Assembly (NCBI RefSeq): GCF_964026585.1
Contig: NZ_OZ032160.1
Span: forward strand, 558,001 to 622,000
DNA: 64,000 nt
Source of the DNA: Candidatus Endowatersipora endosymbiont of Watersipora subatra
Lineage (GTDB): Bacteria; Pseudomonadota; Alphaproteobacteria; Rhizobiales; Rhizobiaceae
Direction: 5' to 3'
The translations under genes were made by a program, and so were the position numbers. The notes beneath the pieces are model-generated. The model was not told where the DNA came from, did no database searches, and saw nothing but the letters and a program-made list of their open reading frames with translations. Shown piece by piece: positions 27,095 to 38,883 of the stretch. The first letter of the stretch is position 1. Each line of letters begins with the position of its first letter.

Positions 27095-29041
27095 TTAGTT
27101 TTGACCGTTTTTTATTAGTTCATCAATAACTTTAGGATCAACTAGAGTTGATGTATCACCAAGAGAGTTAAAGTCCTTTTCTGCAATCTTACGCAGGATC
27201 CGACGCATGATTTTTCCGGAGCGGGTTTTAGGTAATCTTTTTGCAAAATGGATGGCATCTGGAGAGGCAATTGGTCCGATTGCTTTGCGTACGTGATTGC
27301 ATAGATCAATTTTGAGTTCATCAGTTGCATGGATTCCGATCATCAGAGTAACATAGCAATAAATTCCCTGACCTTTGATATTATGAGGGTAACCAACAAC
27401 GGCTGATTCGGATACAGATTCATGTGAAACTAGGGCAGATTCTATTTCTGCTGTTCCCATTCTGTGCCCTGAAACATTGATGACATCGTCTACGCGACCG
27501 GTTATCCAATAATAACCATCTTCGTCACGATGACATCTATCTCCGGTGAAGTATTTTCCTTTGTAGTTAGAAAAATAGGTTTGGATAAAACGCGCGTGGT
27601 CACCATAGATCGTACGAATCTGACCAGGCCATGAGTGTGTAATACACAAGTTACCGTCAGCAATCCCTTCAAGGGGCTTGCCACTATTATCAACCAATTG
27701 TGGTTGAATACCAAAAAATGGCAGTGTTGCGGATCCTGGCTTCAGTGTTGTTGCCCCAGGCAAAGGTGTAATCATATGACCACCAGTTTCGGTCTGCCAC
27801 CACGTGTCAACAATTGCACAGCGTCCACCGCCAACCATGTGATAATACCATTTCCAAACTTCAGGATTAATAGGTTCACCTACGGTTCCCAATATCCGCA
27901 AGGACAATCTATCAGTAGCTTTAACTGGAGAATCACCAGCTTGCATGAGAGAACGAATAGCCGTTGGAGATGTATAGAAAATACTGACTTTATGTTTATC
28001 ACAAATCCGCCAGAAACGAGAATAATCCGGATAATTGGGGACACCTTCAAACATCAATGTTGTTGCCCCGTTAGCAAGTGGACCATATATAATATAGGAA
28101 TGACCTGTTATCCAACCCACATCGGCTGTACACCAATAGATTTCACCTTCGTGATAGTCAAATGTATATTGATGGGTAATGCCCGACCAGACTAAATAAC
28201 CTCCTGTTGTATGTAATACACCTTTTGGTTTTCCTGTGGATCCGGATGTATAGAGAATAAAAAGTGGATCTTCCGCATTCATTTCTTCGGGGGAGCAATA
28301 AGATGATGCTTCTTTTAAAATCTCATGATACCAGATATCACGACTCTTATCCCAATGAATTGCTCCCCCAGTTCGTTTGACTACTAATACTTTATCAACA
28401 TCTATTCCCTGCTTACTTGCAATAGCAATAGCTCTATCAGTATTCGTTTTCAGAGGAATCGTTTTACCTCCACGAATACCTTCGTCAGCTGTAATGACAT
28501 AACGTGATTGGCAATCAATAATGCGATCTGCTAATGCATCCGATGAAAATCCCCCAAAGACAACAGAATGAACGGCACCTATACGTGCACAAGCCAGCAT
28601 CGCATAAGCAGCCTCGGGTACCATGGGCATATAAATTGTTACACGATCCCCTTTTCTTATTCCATGCGCTTTCATGGTGTTGGAAAGTCGGCAAACATGA
28701 TTGTGTAATTCATAATAGGTAATCTTCAAACTATTATCTGGGTTATCACTTTCCCAAATGATCGCAATCTGATGCCCTCGATGTTTAAGATGCCTATCTA
28801 TACAGTTAGCTGAAGCATTTAAGGTCCCATCTTCAAACCATTTAATAAAAATATTGGGATATTCATACGTCCAATTTTGAATTTTTGTAAAAGGTTTGAT
28901 CCAATCAATATTTCTACCGTGTTCTGCCCAAAATCTATCCGGTTCAGCAATGCTACTTTTATACATATTTTTGTATTTTTCATTATCAATATGTGCAGTG
29001 GCAGCTAATTTTATTGGCACTGGATAGACATTCATGTTCAT
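27095..29041 (-). CDS. acs: acetyl-CoA synthetase
   Basis: Activates acetate to acetyl-CoA through acetyl-AMP. From ATG 29041 (AGGAG six nt upstream) it has 648 residues, the standard length. AMP-forming ligase motifs: [12 protein letters not shown], the [16 protein letters not shown] substrate region, [14 protein letters not shown] and the regulatory lysine loop [11 protein letters not shown] near the C-terminus, where lysine acetylation controls the family. A longer frame from TTG 29080 runs through the ribosome-binding site and is rejected. Confidence 0.97.
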   Translation of the reverse strand: MNMNVYPVPIKLAATAHIDNEKYKNMYKSSIAEPDRFWAEHGRNIDWIKPFTKIQNWTYEYPNIFIKWFEDGTLNASANCIDRHLKHRGHQIAIIWESDNPDNSLKITYYELHNHVCRLSNTMKAHGIRKGDRVTIYMPMVPEAAYAMLACARIGAVHSVVFGGFSSDALADRIIDCQSRYVITADEGIRGGKTIPLKTNTDRAIAIASKQGIDVDKVLVVKRTGGAIHWDKSRDIWYHEILKEASSYCSPEEMNAEDPLFILYTSGSTGKPKGVLHTTGGYLVWSGITHQYTFDYHEGEIYWCTADVGWITGHSYIIYGPLANGATTLMFEGVPNYPDYSRFWRICDKHKVSIFYTSPTAIRSLMQAGDSPVKATDRLSLRILGTVGEPINPEVWKWYYHMVGGGRCAIVDTWWQTETGGHMITPLPGATTLKPGSATLPFFGIQPQLVDNSGKPLEGIADGNLCITHSWPGQIRTIYGDHARFIQTYFSNYKGKYFTGDRCHRDEDGYYWITGRVDDVINVSGHRMGTAEIESALVSHESVSESAVVGYPHNIKGQGIYCYVTLMIGIHATDELKIDLCNHVRKAIGPIASPDAIHFAKRLPKTRSGKIMRRILRKIAEKDFNSLGDTSTLVDPKVIDELIKNGQN

Positions 29042-29222
29042 AAAATTCTCCTGTTTCAAGGATAAATCTTTTATTGACAAATTATCCTGATCCTAAATCA
29101 GAAGTTAACGGTCTCTTTTTGATAAAAGAGATAGAATCAATTTTATAATTGTAAAATTTTGTTTCTTGATAGAAAGAGCTTAATTCTTGAATCATTGAAC
29201 GTCAAGAACACGAGTTTTCTCA

Positions 29223-29576
29223 TCACAGACTAGAAGATGATACACTATCCTTCTCGCTAAGAACGATTCCTTTTTTTTCCAAAAGAATTTTTAACTCACC
29301 GGATTGGAACATTTCACGAAGAATATCACAGCCTCCAATAAACTCACCTTTGACATATACTTGAGGAAGTGTTGGCCAGTTCGTATAATCTTTAACAGCC
29401 TGACGCAGATTATCATCGGAAAGTACATTCATATATTTCCAATCAGCTCCTAAATGAGTCATAATCTGAGCAACTTGGCCTGAAAATCCACACTGTGGAA
29501 AGTCAGGTGTACCTTTCATGAAGACCAGTATATCATGAGATTTAACCTCAGAATCAATGAAACTATTCATTCTCAT
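29223..29576 (-). CDS. grxD: monothiol glutaredoxin GrxD
   Basis: Monothiol glutaredoxin that binds and passes on [2Fe-2S] clusters, usually with a BolA partner. The 117-residue protein has the CGFS active site at 29-32 after FMKGTPDFPQ, then WPTLPQVYVKGEFIGGCD for glutathione binding. It directly follows bolA on the minus strand, a conserved pairing that supports a joint role in iron sensing or Fe-S trafficking. The C-terminal extension (about 12 residues, Ser-rich) is unremarkable. Confidence 0.96.
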   Translation of the reverse strand: MRMNSFIDSEVKSHDILVFMKGTPDFPQCGFSGQVAQIMTHLGADWKYMNVLSDDNLRQAVKDYTNWPTLPQVYVKGEFIGGCDILREMFQSGELKILLEKKGIVLSEKDSVSSSSL

Positions 29577-29692
29577 GGTTCCGTTCCTTCTTTAAATCTT
29601 CAATTTTTCTCAACACACTTCTCACCATCCATCTATAGTATATAGTACCATTTTTCTACTATTAGGATAGGGTAGATAGTATTTAATTTTTC

Positions 29693-29926
29693 TTAATCAT
29701 GTGCTCTCGTTTGAATCGTAAGAGCGTGCAATCGTCTTCCTACACTCCCTTTTAGCGCCGCATAAACTCGCTGATGTTGTTGAATACGAGATTTTCCTGA
29801 AAATTCAGGATCAACGACTTCGGCCGCATAATGATTACCGTCTCCAGCTAAATCATGTATTGTTATCTTTGCATTAGGTAATTCTTCTAGAATCAAATTT
29901 TCAATTTCTACCGCATTCATTGCCAT
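29693..29926 (-). CDS. bolA: BolA-family protein
   Basis: Small partner of monothiol glutaredoxins in Fe-S cluster handling. The 77-residue protein has the BolA fold signatures HDLAGDGNHYAAEVV, the invariant region around QQHQRVYAAL and the C-terminal HALTIQTRA. ATG 29926 has AGGAG seven nt upstream. It sits 28 nt after purL and 116 nt before grxD; this purL-bolA-grxD order is widespread in alphaproteobacteria. The short family members of this kind are often called BolA-like or IbaG-like. Confidence 0.93.
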   Translation of the reverse strand: MAMNAVEIENLILEELPNAKITIHDLAGDGNHYAAEVVDPEFSGKSRIQQHQRVYAALKGSVGRRLHALTIQTRAHD

Positions 29927-29954
29927 GATATGACTCCTGACTTTTTAATTAATT

Positions 29955-32165
29955 CTATCTCATATAATTAGGAAACCAGAACTCGTACACCTCTTTTATC
30001 TCTTCCACTGTTATGTTAATCAAATCATTTATAATGAGTCTCTGATCTCCAACCATGCCAATATAAGAAGAAGAGATATCGGAATCTTCTAAATACGAAG
30101 AAAATAGATCTTCCCATTTTTTGTCTACTGCGACAATATAGCGGGACTGATCTTCACCAAATAAAGCAGCATGTGGATGTCGATCGCTGAAGTTGATTTC
30201 ACAGTGTGCACCGTAATTTGATGCTATACACATTTCAGCGAGTGCAATAGCAATGCCTCCGTCTGAAATATCGTGGCAAGCTGATACATAGCCTGAGCGA
30301 ATTGCTCCTTTAACGAATTCTCCATGTGCCCATTCCATAAGTAAATTAACTTCTGGAGACGGACCGGTTTCTTCCCCCAGTATTTCACGCTGATAAATAG
30401 AGCGTGCTAAGTGGGTCCCTTCAGTTCCGACTAGGAATAAAAGATCCCCTTTATGAGCACCACCAACCCGAGCTATTTTAGTATAATCAGGTATTATACC
30501 AACACCAGCAATAGTAGGTGTTGGCAAGATTGATCTATCATTAGTCTCATTATAAAAGGATACATTCCCTGATACAATAGGCATATTTAAGGCTGAGCAA
30601 GCCTTTGAGATACCGCGAATCGCAGCGACGAATTGGCCCATGATCTCAGGTTTTTCAGGGCTACCGAAATTCAAATTATCCGTTGTCGCAAGTGGTTGTG
30701 CACCTGTTGTAATAAGATTACGATAGCATTCTGCTACTGCTTGCTTTCCGCCTTCAAAAGGATCAGCATCAACATAACGGGGTGTAACATCTGATGAAAA
30801 AGCCAGTGCCTTCGTTGGATGTCCCTCAACGCGAATAACACCTGCATCACCACCAGGTAATATCAATGAATTCCCCTGAATATATGTATCATATTGTTCC
30901 CATACCCATCGTTTTGAGGCTATGTCCGGTGATCCTAAAATTTTGCGAAGAGCTATATTACAGTCATAAGGTAGATCAAATAAATATGGTTCCTGAGAGA
31001 CAGGGAGAATCGGTTCTACCCAAGAACGATTATATTCAGGAGCTTTGCTACCTAATTCTTTTATAGGGAGATTTGCTACCTCTTTTCCCAGATGATGTAT
31101 ACGGAATCGTAGATCATCGGTTGTCTCACCAATAATAGAAAAATCAAGACCCCATTTGACTAAAATGCTTTTAGCTTCTGATTCCTTTTCAGGATTGAGC
31201 ACCATCAGCATACGTTCTTGGCTTTCGGATAGCATCATTTCATAAGCATTCATATTATCTTCACAGACAGGAACACAATCCAGATTGAGTGTAATGCCAA
31301 GATTCCCACGTGCTCCCATCTCAATAGCTGAGCAACTCAATCCTGCCGCCCCCATATCTTGAATGGCAATAACTGAACCGGAATGCATAAGCTCAAGGCA
31401 AGCTTCTAGTAAGCATTTTTCTGTAAAAGGATCACCCACTTGAATCGTAGGACGGTTTTTATCGATTGAATCATCAAATTCTGTTGATGCCATAGTTGAT
31501 CCGCCAATACCATCACGACCTGTTTTAGCACCTAAATAGACAATAGGAAGACCAATCCCTTCCGCTTTAGAAAGGTAAACAGCGGTTTTCTTTGTAATTC
31601 CAGCTGCAAAGGTATTGACTAAAATATTTTGATTATATCGGTTATGAAAATTTACCTCACCACCAATAACAGGGACACCGAATGAATTCGCATAACCGCC
31701 TATACCTGCAACAACACCTGAAACTAAATGACGAGTTCTCTCATGGTGAGGTTCACCAAAACGTAAGGCATTCATGACTGCAATTGGACGCGCGCCCATT
31801 GTAAAAATATCACGCAAAATGCCTCCAACTCCTGTAGCTGCACCGTGATAAGGAGCAATATAGGAAGGGTGATTGTGGCTTTCCATTTTGAAGACAAGAA
31901 CATCATCATCGCCTATATCGATAACGCCTGCATTTTCACCAGGCCCACAGATGACGTATTCTCCTTCAGTCGGTAGAGTTTTTATCCATTTTTTAGAAGA
32001 TTTATAAGAACAATGTTCATTCCACATAGCGGACCATATGCCAAGCTCAATATAGTTAGGGGTTCGTTGCATCAGTGCAACAATGTGTGCGTATTCTTCA
32101 TCACTGAGGCCATGTTCGGAAATCACTTTTGATGTGATTAAAAGTGTATTATCTTTCTCTATCAT
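29955..32165 (-). CDS. purL: phosphoribosylformylglycinamidine synthase subunit PurL
   Basis: ATP-dependent amidation of FGAR to FGAM in purine synthesis, as the small-type PurL that needs PurS and PurQ. From ATG 32165 it has 736 residues. Motifs: [16 protein letters not shown] with the active-site histidine, [21 protein letters not shown] for ATP/FGAR and [15 protein letters not shown] in the C-terminal half. The open frame begins at TTG 32207 but ATG 32165 matches the family start. Follows purQ by 51 nt. Confidence 0.97.
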   Translation of the reverse strand: MIEKDNTLLITSKVISEHGLSDEEYAHIVALMQRTPNYIELGIWSAMWNEHCSYKSSKKWIKTLPTEGEYVICGPGENAGVIDIGDDDVLVFKMESHNHPSYIAPYHGAATGVGGILRDIFTMGARPIAVMNALRFGEPHHERTRHLVSGVVAGIGGYANSFGVPVIGGEVNFHNRYNQNILVNTFAAGITKKTAVYLSKAEGIGLPIVYLGAKTGRDGIGGSTMASTEFDDSIDKNRPTIQVGDPFTEKCLLEACLELMHSGSVIAIQDMGAAGLSCSAIEMGARGNLGITLNLDCVPVCEDNMNAYEMMLSESQERMLMVLNPEKESEAKSILVKWGLDFSIIGETTDDLRFRIHHLGKEVANLPIKELGSKAPEYNRSWVEPILPVSQEPYLFDLPYDCNIALRKILGSPDIASKRWVWEQYDTYIQGNSLILPGGDAGVIRVEGHPTKALAFSSDVTPRYVDADPFEGGKQAVAECYRNLITTGAQPLATTDNLNFGSPEKPEIMGQFVAAIRGISKACSALNMPIVSGNVSFYNETNDRSILPTPTIAGVGIIPDYTKIARVGGAHKGDLLFLVGTEGTHLARSIYQREILGEETGPSPEVNLLMEWAHGEFVKGAIRSGYVSACHDISDGGIAIALAEMCIASNYGAHCEINFSDRHPHAALFGEDQSRYIVAVDKKWEDLFSSYLEDSDISSSYIGMVGDQRLIINDLINITVEEIKEVYEFWFPNYMR

Positions 32166-32216
32166 GTTAAAATACTGTGATATGAGGTTAGAGAGGTTAT
32201 TTCTCAAGTTGATATT

Positions 32217-32894
32217 TTAATACTCAGTCTCTAATAAATTGAGAGCACCTTCAAAAAGTCGCTTGCCTTCTTCTCCACCATGGGTCAATTCTACTAAATT
32301 TTCTGGATGAGGCATCATACCCAGGATATTACCCTTTGAATTAAATATACCAGCAATATTATTAACTGATCCATTCGGATTTGTGCCTTCAGCGTATCGA
32401 AAAGCGACCTGATTATTATCTTCAATTTCTTTCAGGGATTGATCATCACAAAAAAAATTGCCGTTGTGATGAGCTACAGGTAAACGGATTACCTCTCCTC
32501 TTTTGTAACCTAAAGTGAACGGATTGTTATTATTTGATACTTCTAAGCAAACTAACTTGCATACAAAAGTAAGATTTTTATTCTTCATGAAACAACCCGG
32601 CAAAAGACCTGCCTCAGTAAGAATTTGAAATCCATTACATATACCAAGTATTCTCTTACCAGATTTACTCTCATCGTATAAAGAATTCATAATAGGAGAT
32701 CTAGCTGCAAGTGCTCCTGACCGTAAGTAATCACCATAAGAAAATCCACCAGGGATAATGTAAAGATCCGAATCAGGAAGTTCTGCATTCGTATGCCAAA
32801 CTAAACTAGGACTGTGACCACTCACAAGCTTAATGGCCTTTATCATATCCCTTTCACGATTGGAACCTGGAAATTGTAGGATCGCGACTTTCAA
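32217..32894 (-). CDS. purQ: phosphoribosylformylglycinamidine synthase glutaminase subunit PurQ
   Basis: Class I glutaminase that supplies ammonia to PurL. The 225-residue protein has the nucleophile C86 in GICNGFQIL, IPGGFSYGDYLR before it, and the His/Glu pair in MMPHPENL. The start is TTG at 32894: no in-frame ATG or GTG lies nearby, TTG gives the family N-terminus MKVAILQFPGSN, and GAGG lies six nt upstream. It is 92 nt downstream of purS. Confidence 0.96.
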   Translation of the reverse strand: MKVAILQFPGSNRERDMIKAIKLVSGHSPSLVWHTNAELPDSDLYIIPGGFSYGDYLRSGALAARSPIMNSLYDESKSGKRILGICNGFQILTEAGLLPGCFMKNKNLTFVCKLVCLEVSNNNNPFTLGYKRGEVIRLPVAHHNGNFFCDDQSLKEIEDNNQVAFRYAEGTNPNGSVNNIAGIFNSKGNILGMMPHPENLVELTHGGEEGKRLFEGALNLLETEY

Positions 32895-32986
32895 AACAGC
32901 CTCGCTGTTTAAGATTCTCTAACTCACAACAATAGGAATGTTATGAAAAATATTAACAAATAGAGTATTCGATTCTCCAACAACAA

Positions 32987-33244
32987 TCAATCGACTATTT
33001 CAATCTCGTAATTTTCAAAAACGGTATTCACCAAAAGCTTTTCACACATTGCAAATAATAGATCCTTTGCTTCTTTTTCTGATAACGCCTTTAGTTGAAT
33101 ATTAAAGAGTTTTCCTTGACGCACTTCACAAATTCTCTTAAACTTAAGTGAGGCGAGTGTTCCTTCTATAGCTTTTCCCTGTGGATCCAATACGCTTTTT
33201 TTGAGTGTTACTGATACACGTGCTCGAAAAGTTTTAAATCTCAT
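32987..33244 (-). CDS. purS: phosphoribosylformylglycinamidine synthase subunit PurS
   Basis: Small bridging subunit of the PurLQS complex, which channels ammonia from PurQ to PurL. The 85-residue protein shows the family start [20 protein letters not shown] and the repeat-like second half ([19 protein letters not shown]). ATG 33244 overlaps the purC stop by 4 nt (ATGA), so the two are translationally coupled. Confidence 0.96.
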   Translation of the reverse strand: MRFKTFRARVSVTLKKSVLDPQGKAIEGTLASLKFKRICEVRQGKLFNIQLKALSEKEAKDLLFAMCEKLLVNTVFENYEIEIVD

Positions 33245-34014
33245 TGATCTGATTTTACCAATATAGGGCCAGTTGCACGCTGAGTTTCCTTTTGATTTAT
33301 AATGCCAAGACGAAAAGCAACTTCACAGTAATTTTCGATCATGCCTCCCAAATTTTCACGGAAACAATCCTTATCCATTTTTCGTTTTGTTTTGATGTCC
33401 CAGAGACGACACGAGTCTGGGGATATCTCATCCGCTACAATGATCCTCATTAAATCGCCTTCAAACAAACGACCACATTCAATTTTAAAATCAACAAGTT
33501 GGATGCCAATACCCCAAAAGAGTCCAGATAAAAAATCGTTTACGCGAATAATCAGTGCCATCATATCATCAATTTCAGATGGTGAAGCCCACCCAAAGGC
33601 TGTGATATGCTCTTCTGATACCAAGGGATCATTTAAGGCATTATTTTTGTAGTAGAACTCAATAATCGAACGGGGAAGAACTGTCCCTTCTTTAACTCCG
33701 AGATGTTGAATCATTTGGCCAGCAGCAATATTTCGAACAACAATTTCAAGAGGAATCATCTCTACTTCCTTGATCAACTGCTCACGCATATTCATACGCT
33801 TAATGAAATGGGTAGGAATGCCAATACGATTTAAATTGTCGAATACATACTCAGAAATTCTATTGTTCAGCACACCCTTCCCATCAAATATTTCGTGTTT
33901 TTTAGTGTTAAATGCAGTAACATCATCCTTAAAAAATTGGATGAGCGTTCCCGGTTCAGGTCCTTCATAGAGGGTTTTGGCCTTCCCTTCATAAATACGG
34001 CGGCGTCTATTCAT
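33241..34014 (-). CDS. purC: phosphoribosylaminoimidazole-succinocarboxamide synthase
   Basis: Makes SAICAR from CAIR, aspartate and ATP in purine synthesis. The 257-residue protein has the family start [13 protein letters not shown], the [12 protein letters not shown] segment, [18 protein letters not shown] and [11 protein letters not shown] followed by [13 protein letters not shown]. It lies between purB (217 nt upstream) and purS. Confidence 0.97.
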   Translation of the reverse strand: MNRRRRIYEGKAKTLYEGPEPGTLIQFFKDDVTAFNTKKHEIFDGKGVLNNRISEYVFDNLNRIGIPTHFIKRMNMREQLIKEVEMIPLEIVVRNIAAGQMIQHLGVKEGTVLPRSIIEFYYKNNALNDPLVSEEHITAFGWASPSEIDDMMALIIRVNDFLSGLFWGIGIQLVDFKIECGRLFEGDLMRIIVADEISPDSCRLWDIKTKRKMDKDCFRENLGGMIENYCEVAFRLGIINQKETQRATGPILVKSDQ

Positions 34015-34231
34015 TATTTAAATATCTCGACTATGCAGATGTAGATTGTCCTTCTCTGTGGGCGGAATACCAGTCTCCCTACAGCTTCATACTTCTCCTC
34101 ATAAAGTTAATTATTGACGAATACAATAACTATGAAAGCCTCAATTGAATCGTTCAGAAACTAAAAAAAGAGTTTTGATAATTAAATATTAACCTTAAAT
34201 CCTTCTTAAGATTTTCTAAGACATAGCCCTC

Positions 34232-35536
34232 TCAATTATTAAATACGCGATTAAAAATTGTGTTGACATGACGTATGTGATAACTAAGGTTAAATCTTTC
34301 TCGAATATCCTTCTCCGATAGTATATCACGAACTTCTTCATCAGCCAAAATCTCAGTCAAAAAGTCCTTTTCCTCTTCCCAAACTTTCATTGCATTGCGT
34401 TGAACCAATTGGTAAGCATGTTCACGTGAACACCCTGCTTGTGTCAAGGCTAGCAAAATACGCTGAGAGTGAATGATTCCATGAAGTTGGTTAATATTCT
34501 TCTTCATATTATGGGGATAGATAATCAATGTTTCAATAACATCCGTCAGTCGAGCCAAAGCAAAGTCCAATATCACCGTTGTGTTAGGACCAATGATTCG
34601 CTCAACAGAAGAGTGAGAGATATCACGCTCGTGCCAAAGTGCAACATTCTCCATGGCTGGCATAGCAGAAGAGCGTATGATTCGTGAAAGTCCGGTTAAA
34701 TTTTCTGTTAGCACTGGATTCCTTTTATGAGGCATAGCAGAAGAACCTTTCTGTCCATGAGAAAAAAATTCTTCAACCTCGAGAATTTCTGTTCTTTGAA
34801 GGTTTCGTATTTCTGTCGATAATCGTTCAATAGATGAGGCAATAATTGCCAAGGTTGAAAAGTACATAGCATGACGGTCACGCGGAATCACTTGAGTTGA
34901 TAAGGGCTCGGGTATCAACCCCATAGCCTTTGCAACATGCTCTTCAACTGAGGGATCTATATTAGCAAAGGTTCCAACAGCTCCAGAAATAGCGCAGGTA
35001 GCAACTTCTGATCTTGCTGCAATCAATCGTGATTTAGAACGTTTAAATTCTGCATATGCCTGCGCAAGTTTGATACCAAATGTTGTTGGTTCTGCGTGAA
35101 TTCCATGAGAACGTCCGATTGTAATTGTTTCTTTATGTTCAAACGCACGAGATTTCAGAGCAGCTAGTAGTTTGTCAAGATCCTGAAGCAAAAGATCAGT
35201 TGCTTTAGTGAGTTGAACATTAAAACAGGTATCAAGAACATCAGAGGAAGTCATTCCTTGATGTAAAAATCGGCCGTCTGGACCAATAATCTCTGAAAGA
35301 TAAGTAAGAAAGGCAATAAGATCATGCTTTGTTTCATGTTCAATTTCATCGATCCGATTAACATCAAATAAAACCGATTTTCCTTTTTTCCAGATCGTTT
35401 CAGCAGCTTTTTGAGGGATCACACAATTTTTTGCCAAAGCATCACAGGCATGAGCTTCGATCTCAAACCAAATCTTGAATTTTGATTCAGTTGACCAGAT
35501 ATCAGTCATTTCTTTCCGGGAATATCGTGAGATCAT
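34232..35536 (-). CDS. purB: adenylosuccinate lyase
   Basis: Cleaves SAICAR and adenylosuccinate, releasing fumarate, so acts twice in purine synthesis. From ATG 35536 (MISRYSRKEMTDIW, the family start) it has 434 residues. Motifs of the fumarase/aspartase superfamily: TSSDVLDTCFNVQL, the catalytic histidine in GRSHGIHAEPTTFG and the signature SSAMPHKRNPV. An earlier TTG at 35563 would add nine non-family residues. It is the first purine gene of this minus-strand run. Confidence 0.97.
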   Translation of the reverse strand: MISRYSRKEMTDIWSTESKFKIWFEIEAHACDALAKNCVIPQKAAETIWKKGKSVLFDVNRIDEIEHETKHDLIAFLTYLSEIIGPDGRFLHQGMTSSDVLDTCFNVQLTKATDLLLQDLDKLLAALKSRAFEHKETITIGRSHGIHAEPTTFGIKLAQAYAEFKRSKSRLIAARSEVATCAISGAVGTFANIDPSVEEHVAKAMGLIPEPLSTQVIPRDRHAMYFSTLAIIASSIERLSTEIRNLQRTEILEVEEFFSHGQKGSSAMPHKRNPVLTENLTGLSRIIRSSAMPAMENVALWHERDISHSSVERIIGPNTTVILDFALARLTDVIETLIIYPHNMKKNINQLHGIIHSQRILLALTQAGCSREHAYQLVQRNAMKVWEEEKDFLTEILADEEVRDILSEKDIRERFNLSYHIRHVNTIFNRVFNN

Positions 35537-35656
35537 AGCTGGTATTTTATGGATAGATATCAATTAGGAAAATAACGTGCAACTTCTAACACTGACTGAC
35601 AAACATAGCAATGTTTGACTCTCTCCTAGGAGAGAAAAACTGATAAAATACGTTAG

Positions 35657-36325
35657 TTATATCGGGATAGTATTTCGGAGTGCTGTAATATTTTCAGCGT
35701 ATGCCCTTCGATCATTTCCATTATAAATTGAGGATCCAGCTACTAGAACATTTGCCCCAGCTCGTACGACGAGAGGAGCTATATCTTTTGTTATTCCTCC
35801 ATCAACTTCTAGATCTATGGTGCGGTCCCCAATCAGAGATTTGGCTTGTGCGATCTTAGCACTTGATTCAGAAATGAATTTCTGTCCACCAAATCCTGGA
35901 TTAACGGTCATAATTAAGACTAGATCAACGAGATTGATTAAATGTTCTAGTTCTGAAACCGGTGTTTCAGGTTTTAGCGATATACCTGATTTTTTTCCTA
36001 GTGCACGAATAGCTTTCAGAGTGAAATAGATATGCGGCTCCGATTCCATATGGACTGTTATGATATCGCTGCCAGCTTTTGCGAAAGACTCAATATACGG
36101 TTGACATGGAGTTATCATAAGATGTGTATCAAAGACAGTATCTGTCAGCGGACGCAAACTCTCTATTAAAAGGGGCCCAAACGAAATATTCGGAACGAAA
36201 TGTCCATCCATCACGTCTAGGTGAATCCAGTCAGCTCCGGCCTCTAAAACATCCTTGACTTCACATCCAATCCTAGAAAAATCAGCTGCTAATATAGAAG
36301 AAGAAATGATGATCGGTGAAGACAT
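35657..36325 (-). CDS. rpe: ribulose-phosphate 3-epimerase
   Basis: Interconverts ribulose 5-phosphate and xylulose 5-phosphate in the pentose phosphate pathway. The 222-residue TIM barrel has SSSILAADFSRI, the catalytic/metal motif HLDVMDGHFVPNISFGP, MTVNPGFGGQKF and the phosphate-binding DGGITKD and VAGSSIYNG. It lies upstream of purB with a 120-nt gap. Confidence 0.96.
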   Translation of the reverse strand: MSSPIIISSSILAADFSRIGCEVKDVLEAGADWIHLDVMDGHFVPNISFGPLLIESLRPLTDTVFDTHLMITPCQPYIESFAKAGSDIITVHMESEPHIYFTLKAIRALGKKSGISLKPETPVSELEHLINLVDLVLIMTVNPGFGGQKFISESSAKIAQAKSLIGDRTIDLEVDGGITKDIAPLVVRAGANVLVAGSSIYNGNDRRAYAENITALRNTIPI

Positions 36326-36542
36326 CGAAGTCGACTATCATGAATGCAATGGTTAAGCAATAGTAAAGAATCCATTTTAGGGAAAGTTTAGGGAGAGTGA
36401 GAAACTAGCCAGCTCATAATCGAGCCTTTATAATGAGGCTATCCCTCGTGTAGACTTCCATTATTCATTTGACATGCGACACACACTATGTTTAATAAAG
36501 TTTTGTAAAGGCCTCTTGACTCTCAAAATTTAAAGAAATATT

Positions 36543-37298
36543 ATGTCTGTCGCCTTATCTGTTAACCTTAACGCAGTTGCTCAATTACGAAATCGACGGA
36601 ATCTACCATGGCCATCGGTAATCGGTATGGGACGAGTAGCGTTGAACAGTGGAGCACAAGGGATTACGATTCACCCTCGTCCTGATCAGCGCCATATTCG
36701 TTTTAGTGATGTGGGCGAGTTACTTGCCTTGATTGATAATGAGTTTCCTGATCGTGAATTGAACATTGAAGGTTACCCTTCAGATGATTTTGTTCTCCTT
36801 TGCGAGAAACATAGACCGAAACAGGTAACGTTGGTTCCTGATGATCCAGTCCAGACAACATCAGATCATGGTTGGGACTTTCGTGTTAGCTATAAGAAAT
36901 TGTCTCCCATTGTTGCACGATTAAAGGGAGGAGGTATGAGGATTTCTCTTTTTACTGATCCTAATCCAGAAGTCATAAAATGGGTAACTCAAACAGGCTG
37001 TAATCGTATAGAACTTTATACAGGCCCTTATGGAGCAACGTATCTGGATCCAGAACAGTCGAAAGAAGAACTTGAAAGACTTGTCCAAACTGCTGACACT
37101 GCACAGTCACGAGGTATAGATGTCAATGCTGGTCACGATCTCACGATTCAGAATCTTTCGGCCCTCCTTGCGCGTATTCCTTATTTAGCCGAAGTTTCCA
37201 TCGGCCATGCATTAACTGCTGATGCCCTCGAATATGGAATGGCTCAAACGGTCAAGCGATTTTTAAAGGTATGTAGTGGGGATAGAATTCAAACATAA
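36543..37298 (+). CDS. pdxJ: pyridoxine 5'-phosphate synthase
   Basis: Condenses 1-deoxyxylulose 5-phosphate with 3-amino-2-oxopropyl phosphate to pyridoxine 5'-phosphate in the DXP-dependent vitamin B6 route. The 251-residue TIM barrel has [27 protein letters not shown], the glutamate in [28 protein letters not shown] and [12 protein letters not shown]. It uses the other strand from its neighbours and is convergent with gpmA. pdxH, the oxidase that finishes PLP, lies at 44255-44863. Confidence 0.96.
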   Translation: MSVALSVNLNAVAQLRNRRNLPWPSVIGMGRVALNSGAQGITIHPRPDQRHIRFSDVGELLALIDNEFPDRELNIEGYPSDDFVLLCEKHRPKQVTLVPDDPVQTTSDHGWDFRVSYKKLSPIVARLKGGGMRISLFTDPNPEVIKWVTQTGCNRIELYTGPYGATYLDPEQSKEELERLVQTADTAQSRGIDVNAGHDLTIQNLSALLARIPYLAEVSIGHALTADALEYGMAQTVKRFLKVCSGDRIQT

Positions 37299-37420
37299 AT
37301 TCTAAAAAGTTAGCTTTCTCACTTGAGGTTCTTTTTCGATCTGAAGTTGGGAAATGAGTCCGAACATCCAGACAATCAGAATCTTAATACTTTCACATAC
37401 AATGCACAATTCAAGACATT

Positions 37421-38044
37421 TTATCCTAAAATGATTTTACTGTCGACTTTGCTATTAGCCTTCAACGTGTAGATGATTGGTATTCCAGTCATAAGATTCA
37501 GATCAGTAATTTTTTGTGTATCGATTCGGTCGAGAATCATGATAAGCGATCGTAGTGAGTTTCCGTGGGCGACAACCAATACCTTTTGATGATCTAGAAG
37601 ACGTGGTAGAATTTCGCATATATAATATGGCCAGATTCGAGCTCCAGTGTCTTTAAGGCTTTCTCCTTCCTCTCCTGGTGGTGGCTTATCATAAGATCGT
37701 CGCCAAATGTGAACCTGTTCTCCTCCCCATTTAGCACAGGCCTCATCTTTATTGAGCCCTGCTAGATCACCATAATTCCGCTCATTAAGAGCTTGATTCC
37801 TAATGACTTTAAGATACGATTGATCCATTATATCAAGTATAATTTGGCAAGTTCGTTGAGCTCTTATAAGGGTGCTAGTAAATGCAATATCAAAGCTAAG
37901 ATTCTTCTTGACAAGATGACGACCTGCTTTAATAGCTTCATTAACGCCTCGTTTTGTCAAATCCGGATCTTTCCAACCCGTAAACAAATTCCTTTTGTTC
38001 CATTCGCTTTGTCCATGTCGTACCAGTACCAGAGTTCCAGACAT
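37421..38044 (-). CDS. gpmA: 2,3-bisphosphoglycerate-dependent phosphoglycerate mutase
   Basis: Glycolytic interconversion of 3- and 2-phosphoglycerate. The 207-residue protein has [12 protein letters not shown] with the phosphorylated H10, the [14 protein letters not shown] loop, [12 protein letters not shown] with the acid/base glutamate and VAHGNSLR with the second active-site histidine. It is slightly shorter than the E. coli enzyme (250), as is common in alphaproteobacteria. It follows dapB by 13 nt. Confidence 0.95.
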   Translation of the reverse strand: MSGTLVLVRHGQSEWNKRNLFTGWKDPDLTKRGVNEAIKAGRHLVKKNLSFDIAFTSTLIRAQRTCQIILDIMDQSYLKVIRNQALNERNYGDLAGLNKDEACAKWGGEQVHIWRRSYDKPPPGEEGESLKDTGARIWPYYICEILPRLLDHQKVLVVAHGNSLRSLIMILDRIDTQKITDLNLMTGIPIIYTLKANSKVDSKIILG

Positions 38045-38057
38045 TGATAATCCTTAT

Positions 38058-38879
38058 TTACATTTTCTTTGATAGTCCAAGAACATCATACATGTCGTAA
38101 CGGCCAGGAATTTTATCATGTGCCCATAAGGCTGCTTTGACTGCTCCTTTTGCAAATATTTGACGGTCAAAGGCTCGGTGCGAGAGTTCAATGATTTCAC
38201 CTTCTCCTGCAAAAAGAACAGAATGATCACCGATTACCGATCCACCACGTAGTGTAGCAAAACCAATACTACCAACTTTCCGTTGGCCTATAATACCATT
38301 CCGTGTTCTAACGCTATTTGTGTCAAGATCAATATTTCGGCCTTCAGCTGCCGCGGCCCCTAAGAATAACGCGGTACCTGAGGGGGCATCCACTTTATAT
38401 TTGTGATGCATTTCTAGAACATCAATATCAAAATCTATGGCACTGAGTGTTCTAGCAGCCTGATGAATCAGAGCGGCAAGAAGATTAACACCAAGGCTCA
38501 TATTATCCGATTTGACAATCCTTGTTTGGTGAGATGCCGCATCAAATTTCTCTTCATCAGTTACGGTACATCCCGTTGTTCCGATCACGTGTACGATACC
38601 TAATTGCGCGGCAAGGATTGAAAATTGAACACTTGATTCAGGTACAGTAAAATCTAAGACACCATCCGAATCAAGAAAAACAAGATAGGGATCATCGATA
38701 ATAGGTATGCTATTGTACCCTATACCAGCAATTTCTCCACTATCTTCTCCTAGATCTTCGTGATTTTCATGTTCGACAGCACCGCAGAGAACGACACCTG
38801 GCGTTTCATGAATAGCGCGGATTAACGCTCGTCCCATGCGCCCTGAAGCGCCACCAACGACAAGTTTCATATCAGACAT
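38058..38879 (-). CDS. dapB: 4-hydroxy-tetrahydrodipicolinate reductase
   Basis: NAD(P)H-dependent reduction step of the diaminopimelate/lysine pathway. From ATG 38879 ([16 protein letters not shown]) it has 273 residues, typical length. The Rossmann motif [12 protein letters not shown], the GTTGCT loop and the active-site [16 protein letters not shown] are present. The open frame extends to 38939 inside the ABC gene, but 38879 falls just outside that gene and matches the family start. dapF lies elsewhere in the window. Confidence 0.96.
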   Translation of the reverse strand: MSDMKLVVGGASGRMGRALIRAIHETPGVVLCGAVEHENHEDLGEDSGEIAGIGYNSIPIIDDPYLVFLDSDGVLDFTVPESSVQFSILAAQLGIVHVIGTTGCTVTDEEKFDAASHQTRIVKSDNMSLGVNLLAALIHQAARTLSAIDFDIDVLEMHHKYKVDAPSGTALFLGAAAAEGRNIDLDTNSVRTRNGIIGQRKVGSIGFATLRGGSVIGDHSVLFAGEGEIIELSHRAFDRQIFAKGAVKAALWAHDKIPGRYDMYDVLGLSKKM

Positions 38880-38883
38880 AGAA

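Noticed and set aside
27635..28195. 186-codon open frame on the plus strand inside acs
   Set aside because: It lies wholly antisense to a well-conserved enzyme gene, and its translation has no recognisable domain; it is a shadow frame.
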